64,000 bases of DNA, taken from assembly GCA_023213315.1 (NCBI GenBank), contig JAKCPI010003285.1, positions 62,001 through 126,000 on the forward strand, in the 5' to 3' direction. The notes beneath the pieces were generated by a model. It was given only the letters and a program-made list of their open reading frames with translations. It was not told the DNA's origin and ran no database searches. Each line of letters begins with the position of its first letter. Position 1 is the stretch's first letter. This DNA comes from Euborellia annulipes. Lineage: Eukaryota; Arthropoda; Insecta; Dermaptera; Anisolabididae. The position numbers and the translations under genes are program-made. Shown piece after piece: positions 35,188 through 46,609 of this stretch.

Positions 35188-35249
35188 AAAATGGCGCCCC
35201 AGTTGAGCTTCGCCCCCTCCGCCCCCAAAAGCTAGTTACGCCGCTGTCT
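35188..35249. repeat. Right-end fragment of the CAGCGGCGTAACTAG hAT family
   Basis: 'gttgagcttcgccccctccg' followed by CTAGTTACGCCGCTG matches the end of the elements at 47,793 and 53,677. The left half is absent. Confidence 0.65.
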
Positions 35250-35995
35250 ACCCCATGTAGATTTTTCTTTAAATAAATTTGATTCTTATAAATGTTATAT
35301 TTTTCCTGATTTATTTACAAAAGTGTAACTTTATATTTGATAGATTTTTTTCAAACTTTGACAAGAAGTAATTCTACACCTTTAGATAAAATATGAAAAT
35401 ATTGAAGGACATAGAAGAATCCGTATACCAGGGTATTTAACTTAAAATTTGTAAAGATCAGCCCAAAAAAATGAAAGTTATAGCCGCATATCTGCCAATT
35501 TGACTAACTGTGCAGCGAGGAGCTCTGAATCTTCCATCTTCTTGTACGGGCTTCGGAATCGCTCACACCCGCTTTAACTTATATATATTTTTTTAGTTGA
35601 GGGATGTTTAAGGAAGGGTGAGGTTGAATATGTAGAAAATCAGTGAAAAAATTGTGAAAAAATCGATCATTTTTAAGCATGCAATTTAAGCGACAAAATC
35701 CTCCCCCACATCCCCCCCTTGGATCCAAATGTTAATGTCTTTTTACTTTTTTCACTTCTCTAGACCTTCTGAAGAAATGTTAAGGCTAAAATATTCCTTT
35801 TCATCCCTCCAAATTTGATTCATGGCCCTATAATTAACGAAAAGGGGTGGAAATAAGTAGGGGGCTCCCCCCGAAAACAGTACGTGGTGGGGGAAAACGG
35901 AGGTCATTTTTGGATTCAGGAGGTCATTTTACTTAAGAATCTGAAGATATTATCTCCGGGCCTGAAAAAAAGTTTCATTTTGCCCCACAGTGTTA

Positions 35996-37515
35996 TATGC
36001 GCCATAAAATTCATGAAATCGTCTATAAGTTGCGCGAATCTAAGACTGATTTTCAAAATAAATTTTGATAATTAGGCAGCGTATATATTATTTAATTTTT
36101 TGTTTTGTTTTTCGCCCTCCTGAACCTCATGCCAGTTGGTTCGGGCCCGCCTGCGGCGGACCCTCGCCCATAAAGTCCTATATATGACTTCTAAAATTTC
36201 GTTTCGGAATTCCTACTGAAAGTTGGTCAAGAGAGCGTTTCAGACGGACGGACAGACGGACTCTCCGCGATTATAATATATAATATACTATAGATGAGGC
36301 CGGTCGAGCTAGAATTTTCCCGGGTCGCTGTAACTTCCCAATTCGGCTCTGCCAGGGTATACTGAAATAAATCAAAAAAAAGTTTTTGATTAAAATTTAA
36401 TTTTTTTGTGTATTTTTTACAATTTTAAGTTGTACCGGACTTAAAAAACAGCCTTTATAATCTAAAAAATTTACTCGGTCTATGATTAAAGAAAGTGAGG
36501 TAAAAACTATTTACTTATTAAAACCGAGTTTAATCTTTAATGCTAAGGAAAAAAATAAAATTTCTACCAAGTTTACTCCTGTTTCAATTTTATGGGCTAT
36601 AAATTCTGTCAAAATTTATTTTTAACGAAATGACGTCATTTAAATAAAAATATAATCGAAGTATTGTATTTTTACTTTTTTTAAATAGTTAAATGTTTTC
36701 CCTATTAAAATATTTATAAAAGCCCTCTCCTGTTGGACAGCGGTACTTTATGGTATTAAAGGGATTTTATCTAAAAAGTATTTCATAACTCACCTTAATA
36801 TGGACTACCAATAAATTTTAGATATAACATTAAAGTAAATAGCTTTTATATTTTTATCTATTTTTGTGCATAATAAAAGTTTAATATTACTAAAATTTCA
36901 ATTAGTATAAAAGTTCAGATCATTTGAGAAGTGTTGTTAAAATAAAAATAAAATTTCAACATTTTATTTTTACTATATCCTTAAGAATATGTCTTTTTAA
37001 AATTCTCCTCGATGGTTTTCCGTCTTTTTCTCTTTTCACCTATACAAAGTGACCGTAAAGCTCTTTACAAAGAGGGGATGGCACACCCCCTCGTCAGTAC
37101 CCGAGGGCTTTTTTCTCCCCCCCCCACTCGCTTTTTGATATTTGATAATTATGCTAATTGACCAAGTTAGTAAGTAAGGGCTGTTCAAAAAGTGTCCGTT
37201 TCCAAGAGTCTGTTGGGGTGTGGTGGGGGTTTGTGAAATATACCTCTCGTCGGATTTGAATAAAATGTGAAACAGCAGCTCATGAATAACGCCATTGAAC
37301 ACAAGAACGTAGAAACGGAATCTACATTCAAGGTAGCTGGGAGACAGAGGCAAGGCTAATTATGAGAAGGGGATTTTCTCTCAAAGAACCATCAATCTTT
37401 TGAACAGATTTCTGGCTTAAGATGATCAAATTATTTATTGTTCTTGAAATAATACGGATTAAAATATCACATGGGCAAGAAACCAATTAAAATAAATATT
37501 CAATTGAATAAATAA
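35996..37515. other. Non-coding stretch
   Basis: A block at 36,115-36,290 ('gcccgcctgcggcgg', then 'gacggacggacagacggac') resembles repeats with GACGGA words seen in other invertebrates, but no ends are found. The remainder is AT-rich without gene. Confidence 0.5.
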
Positions 37516-37521
37516 ACTCAC

Positions 37522-37587
37522 ATTATTGGATTGAAGATGTCTAGGCCACTCAGCTCCGAGCCCTTTTGGTACAGGAGATATATCAAT
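37522..37587 (-). CDS. Candidate internal exon (66 nt), unidentified gene
   Basis: On the minus strand an unusually GC-balanced 66-nt block is bounded by a good acceptor (cttttgcag) and a consensus donor (gtgagt). The phase-0 frame is open for 22 codons and includes 'VPKGLGAEWPRHLQ'; a second frame is also open ('LYQKGSELSGLDIFNP'), the third has a stop. Exact multiple-of-three length with splice sites on both sides is what a short coding exon looks like, and flanking DNA is repeat-free and AT-rich like an intron. I do not recognise the peptide. It could be chance: short open blocks with GT/AG occur randomly. Confidence 0.35.
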
Positions 37588-37689
37588 CTGCAAAAGAGAA
37601 AATGTTATTAAATAGGACCTTAATTCCAAACTTGTATTTTAAATGTTGACTGCTTGAAATAAACTATAGTTATTTTTCAAAATTTGAAT

Positions 37690-38317
37690 CTCATATTTGG
37701 ATATTTTATACAAAATAGAGAATCCTAAATAAATACAACATTTCATAAGAATTGGAAAAAAAAATTTTTAAAATGCGTAAAAAGTTCCAAAGTGAATTTG
37801 ATTTAAAATTTGATTATTTATAGCCTTGAATTTTAATCTAAAAAGAAAAAGATTTAAATTCTGTTACCATGGCAACCATTTCTCCTATCTTTCCTATGAA
37901 GAACAAGAGTAAAGTGGTCTTCAGAAGATTTCAACGGCAAAATGAGAATATACAATTTAAAGAGCATCTAAAAAATAGTTAATTTATGAATTTAAAAAAA
38001 AATCTTTGTAGCTAATTTTGAGAAAACTGAAAAAGTACAAAAGTAAAGTACTAGTACTTTTTGGCCGATTTTGTTTAAAAGCTTATTTACACGAGTTCGG
38101 AAGGTGCCTAACTTAAATATAAAATTTCAGCCTCTTAGCTCATTTACTTCATGGTCAAAAATGTCCACACACACACACAGACCAATTGGCGGGACCCACT
38201 TTTTTTGGACTCAGGGGACCTCAAAACATGTATATCCAGCAAAATCTCGACATTGAATTTTTGGCATGATCCAAATATTTTCTCTCTCTATATATTTCAT
38301 ATATAGAGTAAGAGAAA
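37690..38317 (+). repeat. R1 repeat, copy 8
   Basis: Nearly complete internal order from 'aattttaatctaaaaag' and 'gttaccatggcaacc' to 'tatatttcatatatagag'. A hAT MITE sits at its 3' edge (38,326). Confidence 0.8.
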
Positions 38318-38325
38318 GTAAAAAT

Positions 38326-38682
38326 TAGGAACCGCCGAATATTCGAAATCCTGGTTTCGGCCGTAGTTTCGGTTTCGGCTAAAAAGTAGCCGAAACCTGA
38401 GTCTGAAAAGATGGGATGAGACTCGCATGCAAAAAAAAAGGTCAAATGATTTGCAATTTGCAAAAGGTGCGGAAAAAATTTAATCTCCCTAAAAAAAAAG
38501 GTAAAATGATTTTCACGGGAGGGGAAAAAAAATTTTCCGCAGGGCGGAAAAAATTTCAAAATACAAAAAAGGTAAAATGATATGAATTTTTTATAGGAAA
38601 TACAAGTTTCGGTTTCGGCCGAAACTAAGATTGAGGCCGAATATTCGGTTTCGGTTGAAAATCTTGTTTCGGTCTGACCCTA
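38326..38682. mobile_element. hAT-like MITE rich in TTTCGG motifs
   Basis: It begins TAGGAACCGCCGAATATTC and ends 'ttcggtctgacccta', flanked by a perfect 8-bp GTAAAAAT (38,318-25; 38,683-90). Inner sequence repeats 'ggtttcggccgaaac' and 'gaatattcgg'. The 100-bp copy at 62,534 is the same family in opposite orientation. The extra length here is an A-rich segment with repeated 'aaaaggt.aaatgat'. Confidence 0.85.
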
Positions 38683-38690
38683 GTAAAAAT

Positions 38691-39565
38691 AAAGATTTTT
38701 CGTTCAATAAGTAGTTCACTTCAATCCACCCCCAGTAAAAGTAGGGAGTGGTACCTTAATTTTTTCGTTAGATGATATTACATAAATATTTATGATTAGA
38801 GTTTATTTGCAACCAGAGAGGCCAGTAGAGATGGAAAATATTAATTTCATCGCTGGGTTATATTTACTAATTAAAAAATGTATTTCAATGGAAATGTTTT
38901 AAATTATGAGGGGAGATTTTAAATCTCACTTAATTTTCCACATGGGAAGTTCATTAATATCAATTTGTTCTTATTATATAATTAAATATTTTTTTAATCA
39001 GACTCCATGTATATGACATCAAGGGGAGGGGGAGGGAGGGGGAGAGAAACCTGCCTCATCGAAAAATAAATATTCAGAAGGCATATTCTCGAGGGCAATT
39101 CGACAAGCTGACATAGAAGCCAATGCAATGATTTTTCGCCAATTTCACGAAAACTCGGTGTATTTTTTATTTACTATACACTAAAGAAGTGAAACAAAAT
39201 TTACATTCAATATAGAAAAGATTAGATCTGTTGTCAATAAATAGACCATCTGGGAAAAACAGGAAGTTACTTGGATGTGTGTTAAGCCTTCACGTTACAA
39301 AAAGAAAATATATTTTTCCTCTTTTTTCAGGATCTTTATTGAGTGAGACAACCGTTGCGCATCTTTTCTGTTTCGGCTTCACAATGCCATCCTCAGGCCT
39401 AAATTTTTTTCATTTTTTTTTATATTAGAGATAGTTTCATTTGAACATAACAAATTAAAATTTTTCAGTTCACAAATTAAAATTTTTCAGTTCACAAGTC
39501 AATTTTTAAAATTTAGATGAAAAACAGAATTTTCTTTTTATAAATATTTTTTAACACAAACTATA
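38691..39565. other. Non-coding AT-rich stretch
   Basis: A (GGGA)n-like patch lies at 39,022-39,050. No gene. Confidence 0.6.
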
Positions 39566-39569
39566 TATT

Positions 39570-40409
39570 TTTTTTTTTTGGAATGGGTGCATAAGGTCCC
39601 AAGACCTATAATGACCAGTGGTCACATGCAGCCAGGAAGAAAATAAAACAAAAGGAGAAGCATATTAGGGGAACTCAACTGTGGGAACTGAGAATATGCT
39701 GTTCTGTTGAGAATAGACTTGAAAGTCTGAAGACTGTAGGTTTTTGGGAAGATAGACGCAGGGAGCTTGTTCCAATCACGGGAAGTCATGGTGACAAAGG
39801 AAGAATGAAATTGATTTGTTCTGTTAGTCGTGATCTGAACAGCATAGGGATGCTGGGAAGATGCCTCTCTTGTGTTCCGTGAATATGTTGCATTGGGTGG
39901 GATAATTGATTTTAATTCGGCAGAGCATTGACCATGGTAATACCGGTATAAGAGAGATAGTGCAGATACTCTTCTTCTATGATCTAGTGACTGTAAGGAT
40001 GCAGTAAGGGTAGAATCACCGTCTTTCGACGCCCCTCGCCAAAGGTGGGAACAATATTCAAGACACGGCCGAATTTGGGCTTTATAGAGGATTAGGAGTT
40101 GTTGAGAGGAAAAGTAACGCTTCGTTTTGAATAGGAAACCCAATTTCCTTGCGGTAGATTTAACCACAGAAGAGATGTGGGTGCTCCAGGGGAGATCAGA
40201 TGTAATTGTCACTCCCAGAACAAAAAACGAATCTTTGAACTCGAGACTATTATTGCTGTAAATAAGGGGAGGGCAAATCCTATTTTTTGTCTATAAATTA
40301 GACAACATTGGGTTTTTTGGGAATTGAATATTATGTCTATTACTTTATTTTTATTTTTAATTATTGTCAAAATAATAATGTCAACAATTTGAGACATTAA
40401 AGCAAACAT
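39570..40409 (-). pseudogene. 5'-truncated LINE: RT C-terminal region with 3' poly-A
   Basis: The minus-strand frame at 40,212-39,622 (196 codons) reads as the C-terminal part of jockey/CR1-like LINE ORF2 after the polymerase palm: 'HISSVVKSTARKLGFLFK', 'YKAQIRPCLEYCSHLWRG', 'LDHRRRVSALSLLYRYYHGQ', 'FHSSFVTMTSRDWNKLP', 'LQTFKSILNR'. Coding similarity extends upstream past the ATG ('YSNNSLEFKDSFFVLG') and, after a +1 shift near 40,265, to 'FNSQKTQCCLIYRQKIGF'. The 3' tail reads 'ttatgcacccattcc' then poly-A ending near 39,570. RT catalytic motifs and endonuclease are missing, so it cannot transpose. The long intact frame suggests a fairly young insertion. Confidence 0.85.
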
Positions 40410-40681
40410 TTCTAAAATTTTGTTTTATATTTACCCAGATCTTTAGTTTCATCATCTTACTTTCCCTCGACTTGCCGTTGTATGGTGAATGAAGAAAAAA
40501 ACATTATATACTTATTTGTTAAAAATTCTTTTTTATATAGAAAAAAGAGATGTGGTCTTGGATATGACAACATTTTTAAATCTTTCTTTATTGATACCAA
40601 CCTTTTTTTTGGGTTAAGCGCAGTTAAAATATTCTGTTGGATTAAAATTTACATCAAATATTGTTATATTTTAATGTTCTA

Positions 40682-40768
40682 AAAATTTCTATGTAGTTTT
40701 TTTTTTTAGGTATTTCGCTGTTGTACTGTAGCAGCGAAATTCCTGAAAAAACCTACAAAGAAATTTTA
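40682..40768. repeat. Imperfect hairpin
   Basis: 'aaaatttctatgtag', 'aggtatttcgctg' pairs with 'cagcgaaattcct', 'ctacaaagaaatttt' around a short loop near 40,727. Possibly a small MITE. Confidence 0.6.
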
Positions 40769-43700
40769 GGATAGGCCTAATCTTATATTATAAAACAGGT
40801 TTTACATAGTTTTTCAAGATTATTATATTTTAATATTTAATTAAGAGTAAATGTTTTTGTTAATTGTACTTTTTACATATTTTCGTTTTGTAACATCAAA
40901 TAGAATTAACACACATCCTGGTAACTTCTTGTTTTTTTTTTTTCAATTAATTAATAAGATCTTGGCCTGTTTCAAGAAACACCAATTGAATGTTTAATTT
41001 ATAAAATGGTTTTCGAGGAATTGGTTGAAGTAGTGTTTAGTCTAGTAGACAGCTTCGTTTTTCTTTATTCCGAGTGACGTCATTGTGCGAGAAAATCGAA
41101 ATTTTTTTGTAACAAGAATCGAACGTTTCAATTCAAAAAAATTTTATATACAAATCTAAGAAATTTATAATTAAATAAAGATGTAAAAAAAAATATTTTA
41201 TTTAATGTTTTAAACGATTAAAATCTAGGAGGTAGGCTATTTATTCATTAATTAAAAATTAAATTATTTGATGATCCAGGATGTTATTAGCACAATCACA
41301 CATTATCACAAACAGGGGGGGAAGGGGGGGGATGATTACATTTCAACTCCTCTATTTAAGAATCATATTTGTAATAATTAATATTATAATTTCAAACAAT
41401 GAATGTTGGAGAAAGAGGAGAAAAAAAATTTATCATCTAAAAAAAAAGTATATTTATTTTGATAGATTTAAATAAAAAAAATTAATAAAATAAGATATGA
41501 AATGGTAATCCAAGCGAAAGCAAAGCAAGATTGCCAAGGAAATGGGGGAGATATTAAAAATGGAACAGAAGAAGAAAAGCAATCTCTCGTTCTTTAGTCT
41601 CCGAATCTATCCAACTTAGATAAGAATCTAAAGGCTTTGATTAAATGGAGGGGATGACAGTTGACTGGAGCAACAGCAGCAAGTGCCCAAAAAAAAGATG
41701 GACGAGTCATAAAATTTGGGACCTTTTGACGGGAATATTTTCTCTCGTTAACGATATTTCTAGCTCATTAGTTTCGATAATTTCATAATAATGATATAAC
41801 ATTTGTTAAAAAATAAATTTTCTAAATTAAAAAAAAAAGTATCAGATGACGATGTAAATTGGCCTCCATCGTAAACCTATTAATAAAAAATTTCTTATAA
41901 TAAATTAATTTAATAATTTATTTTTTTTTTAAACTCACCTTGCATCAAGAGAACTGACCGAGAAAAGGAATATCTTATAATTAAACAAGATTAATAAAGT
42001 TTTTAGCTCCTACTTCCCCTTAAATAATTTCTAGTTATTCGGAGGAAATTTCAATACAGGATTTTATTTAAGCTTTAGAAGAGAAATTCAGAATAGGACG
42101 AACTTGGGAATTAAATAGAAGCCTATAGCTAGTTAATGCTAGATTACATTGCACCTTTTGTGATACAAGTGCTCTGAAATTCGCATTATCATTCTATCAC
42201 TTGGACTGATAAGATGAACAACAGCCCCAAATGGGTTACTTCCGGTCTCTTTTGAAATTCGTCGCAAGTTGAGAACTTGATAAAATTATTAAGAGAGAAT
42301 TTGTAGAGGCCAAGTCGTAAACGTTTTTATTTCCTTTCTTTCTTTGTTAGCCTTGTTTTTAGGGTTTCGTTGGAAACCCAATTAACATTGTGTTTTTTTT
42401 TTGTCGTACATCGATCTACGTAGCGCCGGGGGGTGAAAATTCTTCAAAGAGTTTTAGAAAAAAAAATTTTTTTCTCATATTTACTCTGCATGAATAACGA
42501 AATATCTCCATAATGGCGGTTAACCAAACAAAGATGAACATGTTATGATAATGTTGGATCAATTAGAATATTAATTAACTAGCCTGCCATCCATTGACCA
42601 ATTCAAGTCGAAAATATTACAAAATTTATGTGTTCTTTTATTAAAATAATAGAATATTTATTTAATTATGAGTTGAAAAAAAAAATTCAATTTTTTTTAT
42701 ATTTCATATAGAAATTTGAGAGTTAAAAATTTTCTGTACTCGTGTATTTGTATCAGATTCAAGGTTTCTGTGTCATTTTTAAGGAACAAATGTTGGTTCA
42801 ATGTTTAGAAAATAAGCCAATAGATTTAAGACGCTTATGATTGTATCTGAATTTGTACCATAAAGAAGGTCAAAGACTGAGTGACCGAAACCTTGTAACT
42901 GATACAAATAAATCACAGTATACCCAAAAATAAGTAAAGTAATTTCAAAATTTCGAATTTGGAATTTTAAGACCTTAGAGCAAAAATATGACTTTCAAAA
43001 AATGTGTTATATATCCAAAACCAATATCCAAAAATATGGACTAAAACAGAATAAAATATAAAAAATAATCGCCAAAAAAAAAATGTCTCCAAAAAATTGT
43101 AAATAAGAGAAAAGTTTTAAAAATTTTTAATAAAATAAGCTATTGACCAAACTAAAATTAGAGAGAAAATATTTTTTTTTTCATGTTTTACAGAATGTAA
43201 ACAATTTCATTAAATGTCCGAATATTTCCGCAACGGATAATACCAAGTTATTTATAGAATATATACCACTACATGCAACAAAATAAACACAATAAGAAAC
43301 AAATATATTGTGTGTTTGTGTTCCTTTCGTTTTTTAAGCACCAGCTAATATAGCATATATTAACCAAAACAAGGTCTTCTATATTTTAAATGAAACGAGG
43401 AGAGAAACTTGAACAGAGAATAAAATAAACATACACATACATTATTAAACAAAAAAGAGGTATAAGTAAATGTATTATATCAAAAGGGAAAGAATTTGTC
43501 TTACATTTTCAACAGTAAATAAAGTTTAATTTAGAAAATAATGCTGCAAATTTTTTGACGTAATTAAGAATTTATAGAATTTTGAGTTTGGGTCAGAAAA
43601 TTGTTTAAAAATAAGTTGACTTTCTTGAAAACGAGTTTCTTTTTTTTTAATTTGTTCAAATTCTTTTTCAGATATTTAGAAATCTTCCTCAATTATTTCA

Positions 43701-43878
43701 ACAAATTTAATTGAAACACATTTTTCACGTTTGGAGAATAAAGCGAATCTCCGACCCCTAGCATTACAAGCTAATAAATCTTGTAATTTTAAGAGTCAAA
43801 CTTTGGGAATTGGTCAGATTTGTTCAAATAATTGGCAATGAGTAGACCATCTACTGAATTTTGATTTATTAAATGGTT
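40769..43878. other. Long non-coding AT-rich stretch
   Basis: 41,501-41,593 is a 31-codon open frame of balanced composition without recognised similarity. 42,380-42,430 is a small GC patch. No transposon ends or conserved motifs found. Confidence 0.5.
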
Positions 43879-43879
43879 T

Positions 43880-44455
43880 TCGAGGTATAAATGTATTGAA
43901 TGCGTTTTAAGGGCCTCTGAGTCCAAAAAAGTCTGTCAATCAAAATGCTCTGTCTGTCTGTGTTGGGACAAAATGTCTCTAGATCAATAAGAGCTAGGAG
44001 GTTGAAATTTTACATTTAAGTTAGGTACTCCGATGAGGAGCAAAAATCGGCCACAAAGTACTAATACTTTACTGATGTACTTTTTTAGTTTTTTTTTTTT
44101 TCGATTTTCTCAAAATTTACTCTTAACGTTTTTTATTAAAATTCATAAATCATTATTTTTTAGATGCTCTTTAAAATGTACATTCTCATTTTGCTCTTGA
44201 AAACTTTTGAAGAACACTTTACTCTTGTACTTCATAGGAAAAAGGTAGGAGAAATGGTTGCCACTGTAACAGAATATAAATATTTTTCTATGTTTATAAA
44301 TTTTATATCTTGAATTCTAATATATCCAGAATGGGCGGAAACTAAATATATGTCGACACAGAAAATCTGGCGTAACAAGCACAGAACACAACTTTCTCTT
44401 ATCAAAGGTAAGAGAAAGTTGTGTGCTGTGCGACCAGTTACACCAGGTTTTTTAA
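43880..44455 (-). repeat. R1 repeat, copy 9, with palindromic end
   Basis: Reverse-oriented and nearly full-length R1 ending in the hairpin at about 44,366-44,452 ('atctggcgtaacaagc' ... 'gaccagttacaccag'). It shows the hairpin is the R1 terminus, as at 22,505. Confidence 0.8.
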
Positions 44456-44890
44456 AGTTACAAAATCAAAATTTTAAAAATGATATTATAATTTTAATAT
44501 TATTGAGTAAGAATCCAAAATATCTAGAGTAAGTTTAGCCTTCTTGTGTGGGGAGAGCGAGGAGTAGATTAGATAAATAATTTTTTCCCTCCCCCCTCAA
44601 ACAAAACTTGAATTGAGGTTAGATTGTAACTATTAGCGAGATTTTCATCTTTTTTTTTTATTTCGAACAGAAATTGATAAACATAAACGCTTCAAAAACG
44701 ACTTAGTAAACATTGGACATAAACTATAAAGAAATATTATCGTTTTTATGGACTATAAAGAAAAAGGGCGAGACATTCCATATAAAGCTTCGACCCGAAA
44801 CCGTAGGGATTGGCTGCCCCGGATATTTTTTATATACAATAATAATATTTTAATATTTTTAACAAATAAAAAAAACATTTTTTAAATGGA
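44456..44890. other. Non-coding AT-rich stretch
   Basis: No gene or defined repeat seen. Confidence 0.6.
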
Positions 44891-44898
44891 TCAAATAT

Positions 44899-46606
44899 AG
44901 GGGAGACCGGGGCTAGTTGACACACTTTTGAGTGTATCAAGATTTTTTCTTAACCCGAGAAAACTTTTCTTTGCATACATCCGCCGCGGAAACCTTCCAG
45001 AACATTTTTCTTAAGTAAATATACTATTAAATACTTTGAAGTCTTATTTACCTATGTATATTTTTTATTTTAAGTTATCATTGATAATTTAGCTAGTACA
45101 ATTTTTTTGTACATTTTTGAGTGTGTCAACTTGCCTCTAACGGGGTATAATAATAATAATTAGTATTTGAAAGTCAATTAATAACGCAATAACATGTTTA
45201 AATTTAATGGAAAAAGAAAAGTGCTCGAGAAAAAAATATTTTATTTGTAGATATACCGTACCTGGATAAAAGTTGTTGAGTATTTTATGTTTTGCGTGTC
45301 AACTAACCCCGAGTCACTATTTTGAATGTTTGTTCTAATTGTAAGAAGAGGGAACCGAATCTATGCAGAAACAATATGAAGGATTGTAGGGCAGGAAATG
45401 ACAATTAAAATGACGTCTTGATGATTGTTGAGTCAAATACCTAAGAGTATGAAAGGTAAAATTTGCTTACCCAATGAAAAAACAAACAAATCGTTTTTAA
45501 AGAAGCAAAGTATATCCCTAGGCTTCCATAACTCCCTCACTATAGAGTCATGAATAGATCGAAGTCTAGGTGGGAGCATGTCGCTATTAACCTCAAGCCT
45601 AGACACAAAGTCGCGCGACTGTTGCGAGTCAAAGTCGCGAGACTGTTGCGAGTCAAAGTCGCGCGACTGTTGCGAGTCAAAGTCGCGAGACTGTTGCGAG
45701 TCAAAGTCGCGAGACTGTTGCGAGTCAAAGTCGCGCGACTGTTGCGAGTCAAAGTCGCGAGACTGTTGCGAGTCAAAGTCGCGAGACTGTTGCGAGTCAA
45801 AGTCGCGCGACTGTTGCGAGTCAAAGTCGCGAGACTGTTGCGAGTCAAAGTCGCGAGACTGTTGCGAGTCAAAGTCGCGCGACTGTTGCGAGTCAAAGTC
45901 GCGAGACTGTTGCGAGTCAAAGTCGCGAGACTGTTGCGAGTCAAAGTCGCGCGACTGTTGCGAGTCAAAGTCGCGAGACTGTTGCGAGTCAAAGTCGCGA
46001 GACTGTTGCGAGTCAAAGTCGCGAGACTGTTGCGAGTCAAAGTCGCGAGACTGTTGCGAGTCAAAGTCGCGAGACTGTTGCGAGTCAAAGTCGCGAGACT
46101 GTTGCGAGTCAAAGTCACGCGACTGTTGCGAGTCAAAGTCGCGCGTCCACACCTAGATACTCATTTGCAACATTGAAATATTTAAAATATATTATTTTTG
46201 ATCTATTTTAATATAAAATCGAGACTTTTCAATTAGTCATCTAACCTTTAAATAAAAATAATTTATTTATTAACTTTAATTTCAACAAAGCAATAGTATA
46301 CCCATATGGCCTCCGGCTAGAAGGAGAAATGATGTCCCGAGGCCAAAAAAATATACTCACCCCTCAATATCAAATAATAAGAAATAAATGCGGCGTGTAG
46401 CGAGACTTTTTTTGTATCCCATTTCGAATAGGAGACAAAAGTCGCGCGACTTTTGTTTTGTGACTCATCGCAACACGGAAAATGTTGCGAGACTGTCTCG
46501 CGACAGTCGCGCGACTTTTGTTGCTAGGGGTGTACTAGGCTTCACGGGATAAAATTTACCGCAAGTGTGTCAACTTACCCCTGTAGCCAACTAGCCCCGG
46601 TCTCCC
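44899..46606. mobile_element. 1.7-kb inverted-repeat element carrying a minisatellite
   Basis: The left end GGGGAGACCGGGGCTAGTTG is matched by the inverted right end (caactagccccggtctccc), with ATATA on both outer sides as a possible 5-bp duplication. A 'gtgtcaactt.cccc' motif recurs inside (about 45,122, 45,297, 46,566). No transposase. The middle holds the 24-bp minisatellite. Confidence 0.7.
45598..46148. repeat. 24-bp minisatellite, about 23 copies, with 72-bp higher order
   Basis: Unit 'gactgttgcgagtcaaag' plus 'tcgcga' or 'tcgcgc'. Because 24 is divisible by three, all frames stay open and give artefact proteins (DFDSQQSR repeats). Two variants, A (gcgcgac) and B (gcgagac), follow ABB several times, then a run of B, so amplification proceeded in 72-bp steps. 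Array edges are inverted relative to one another (ctagacac ... gtgtggac on the other strand). A monomer-like 'gtcgcgcgactttt' lies at 46,440-46,520. Confidence 0.95.
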
Positions 46607-46609
46607 ATA

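Larger units (their letters stand above)
34909..35992. mobile_element. CACTGTG-ended element, possibly CACTA/Chapaev type
   Basis: The left end CACTGTGCGGCAAGA and right end, inverted CACTGTGGGGCAAAATG, extend into over 100 bp of inverted similarity ('agataatttcttcagattct', 'aagtaaaatgacctcctg'). TTA flanks both sides (34,906-08; 35,993-95), a 3-bp duplication as in CACTA-related superfamilies. The interior carries other repeat pieces (35,033-35,249). No transposase. Confidence 0.65.

Noticed and set aside
45433..46176. Frames encoding DFDSQQSR, KVARLLRV and ESKSRDCC repeats
   Set aside because: A 24-bp tandem unit keeps every frame open; coding would need to be assumed for four overlapping frames.
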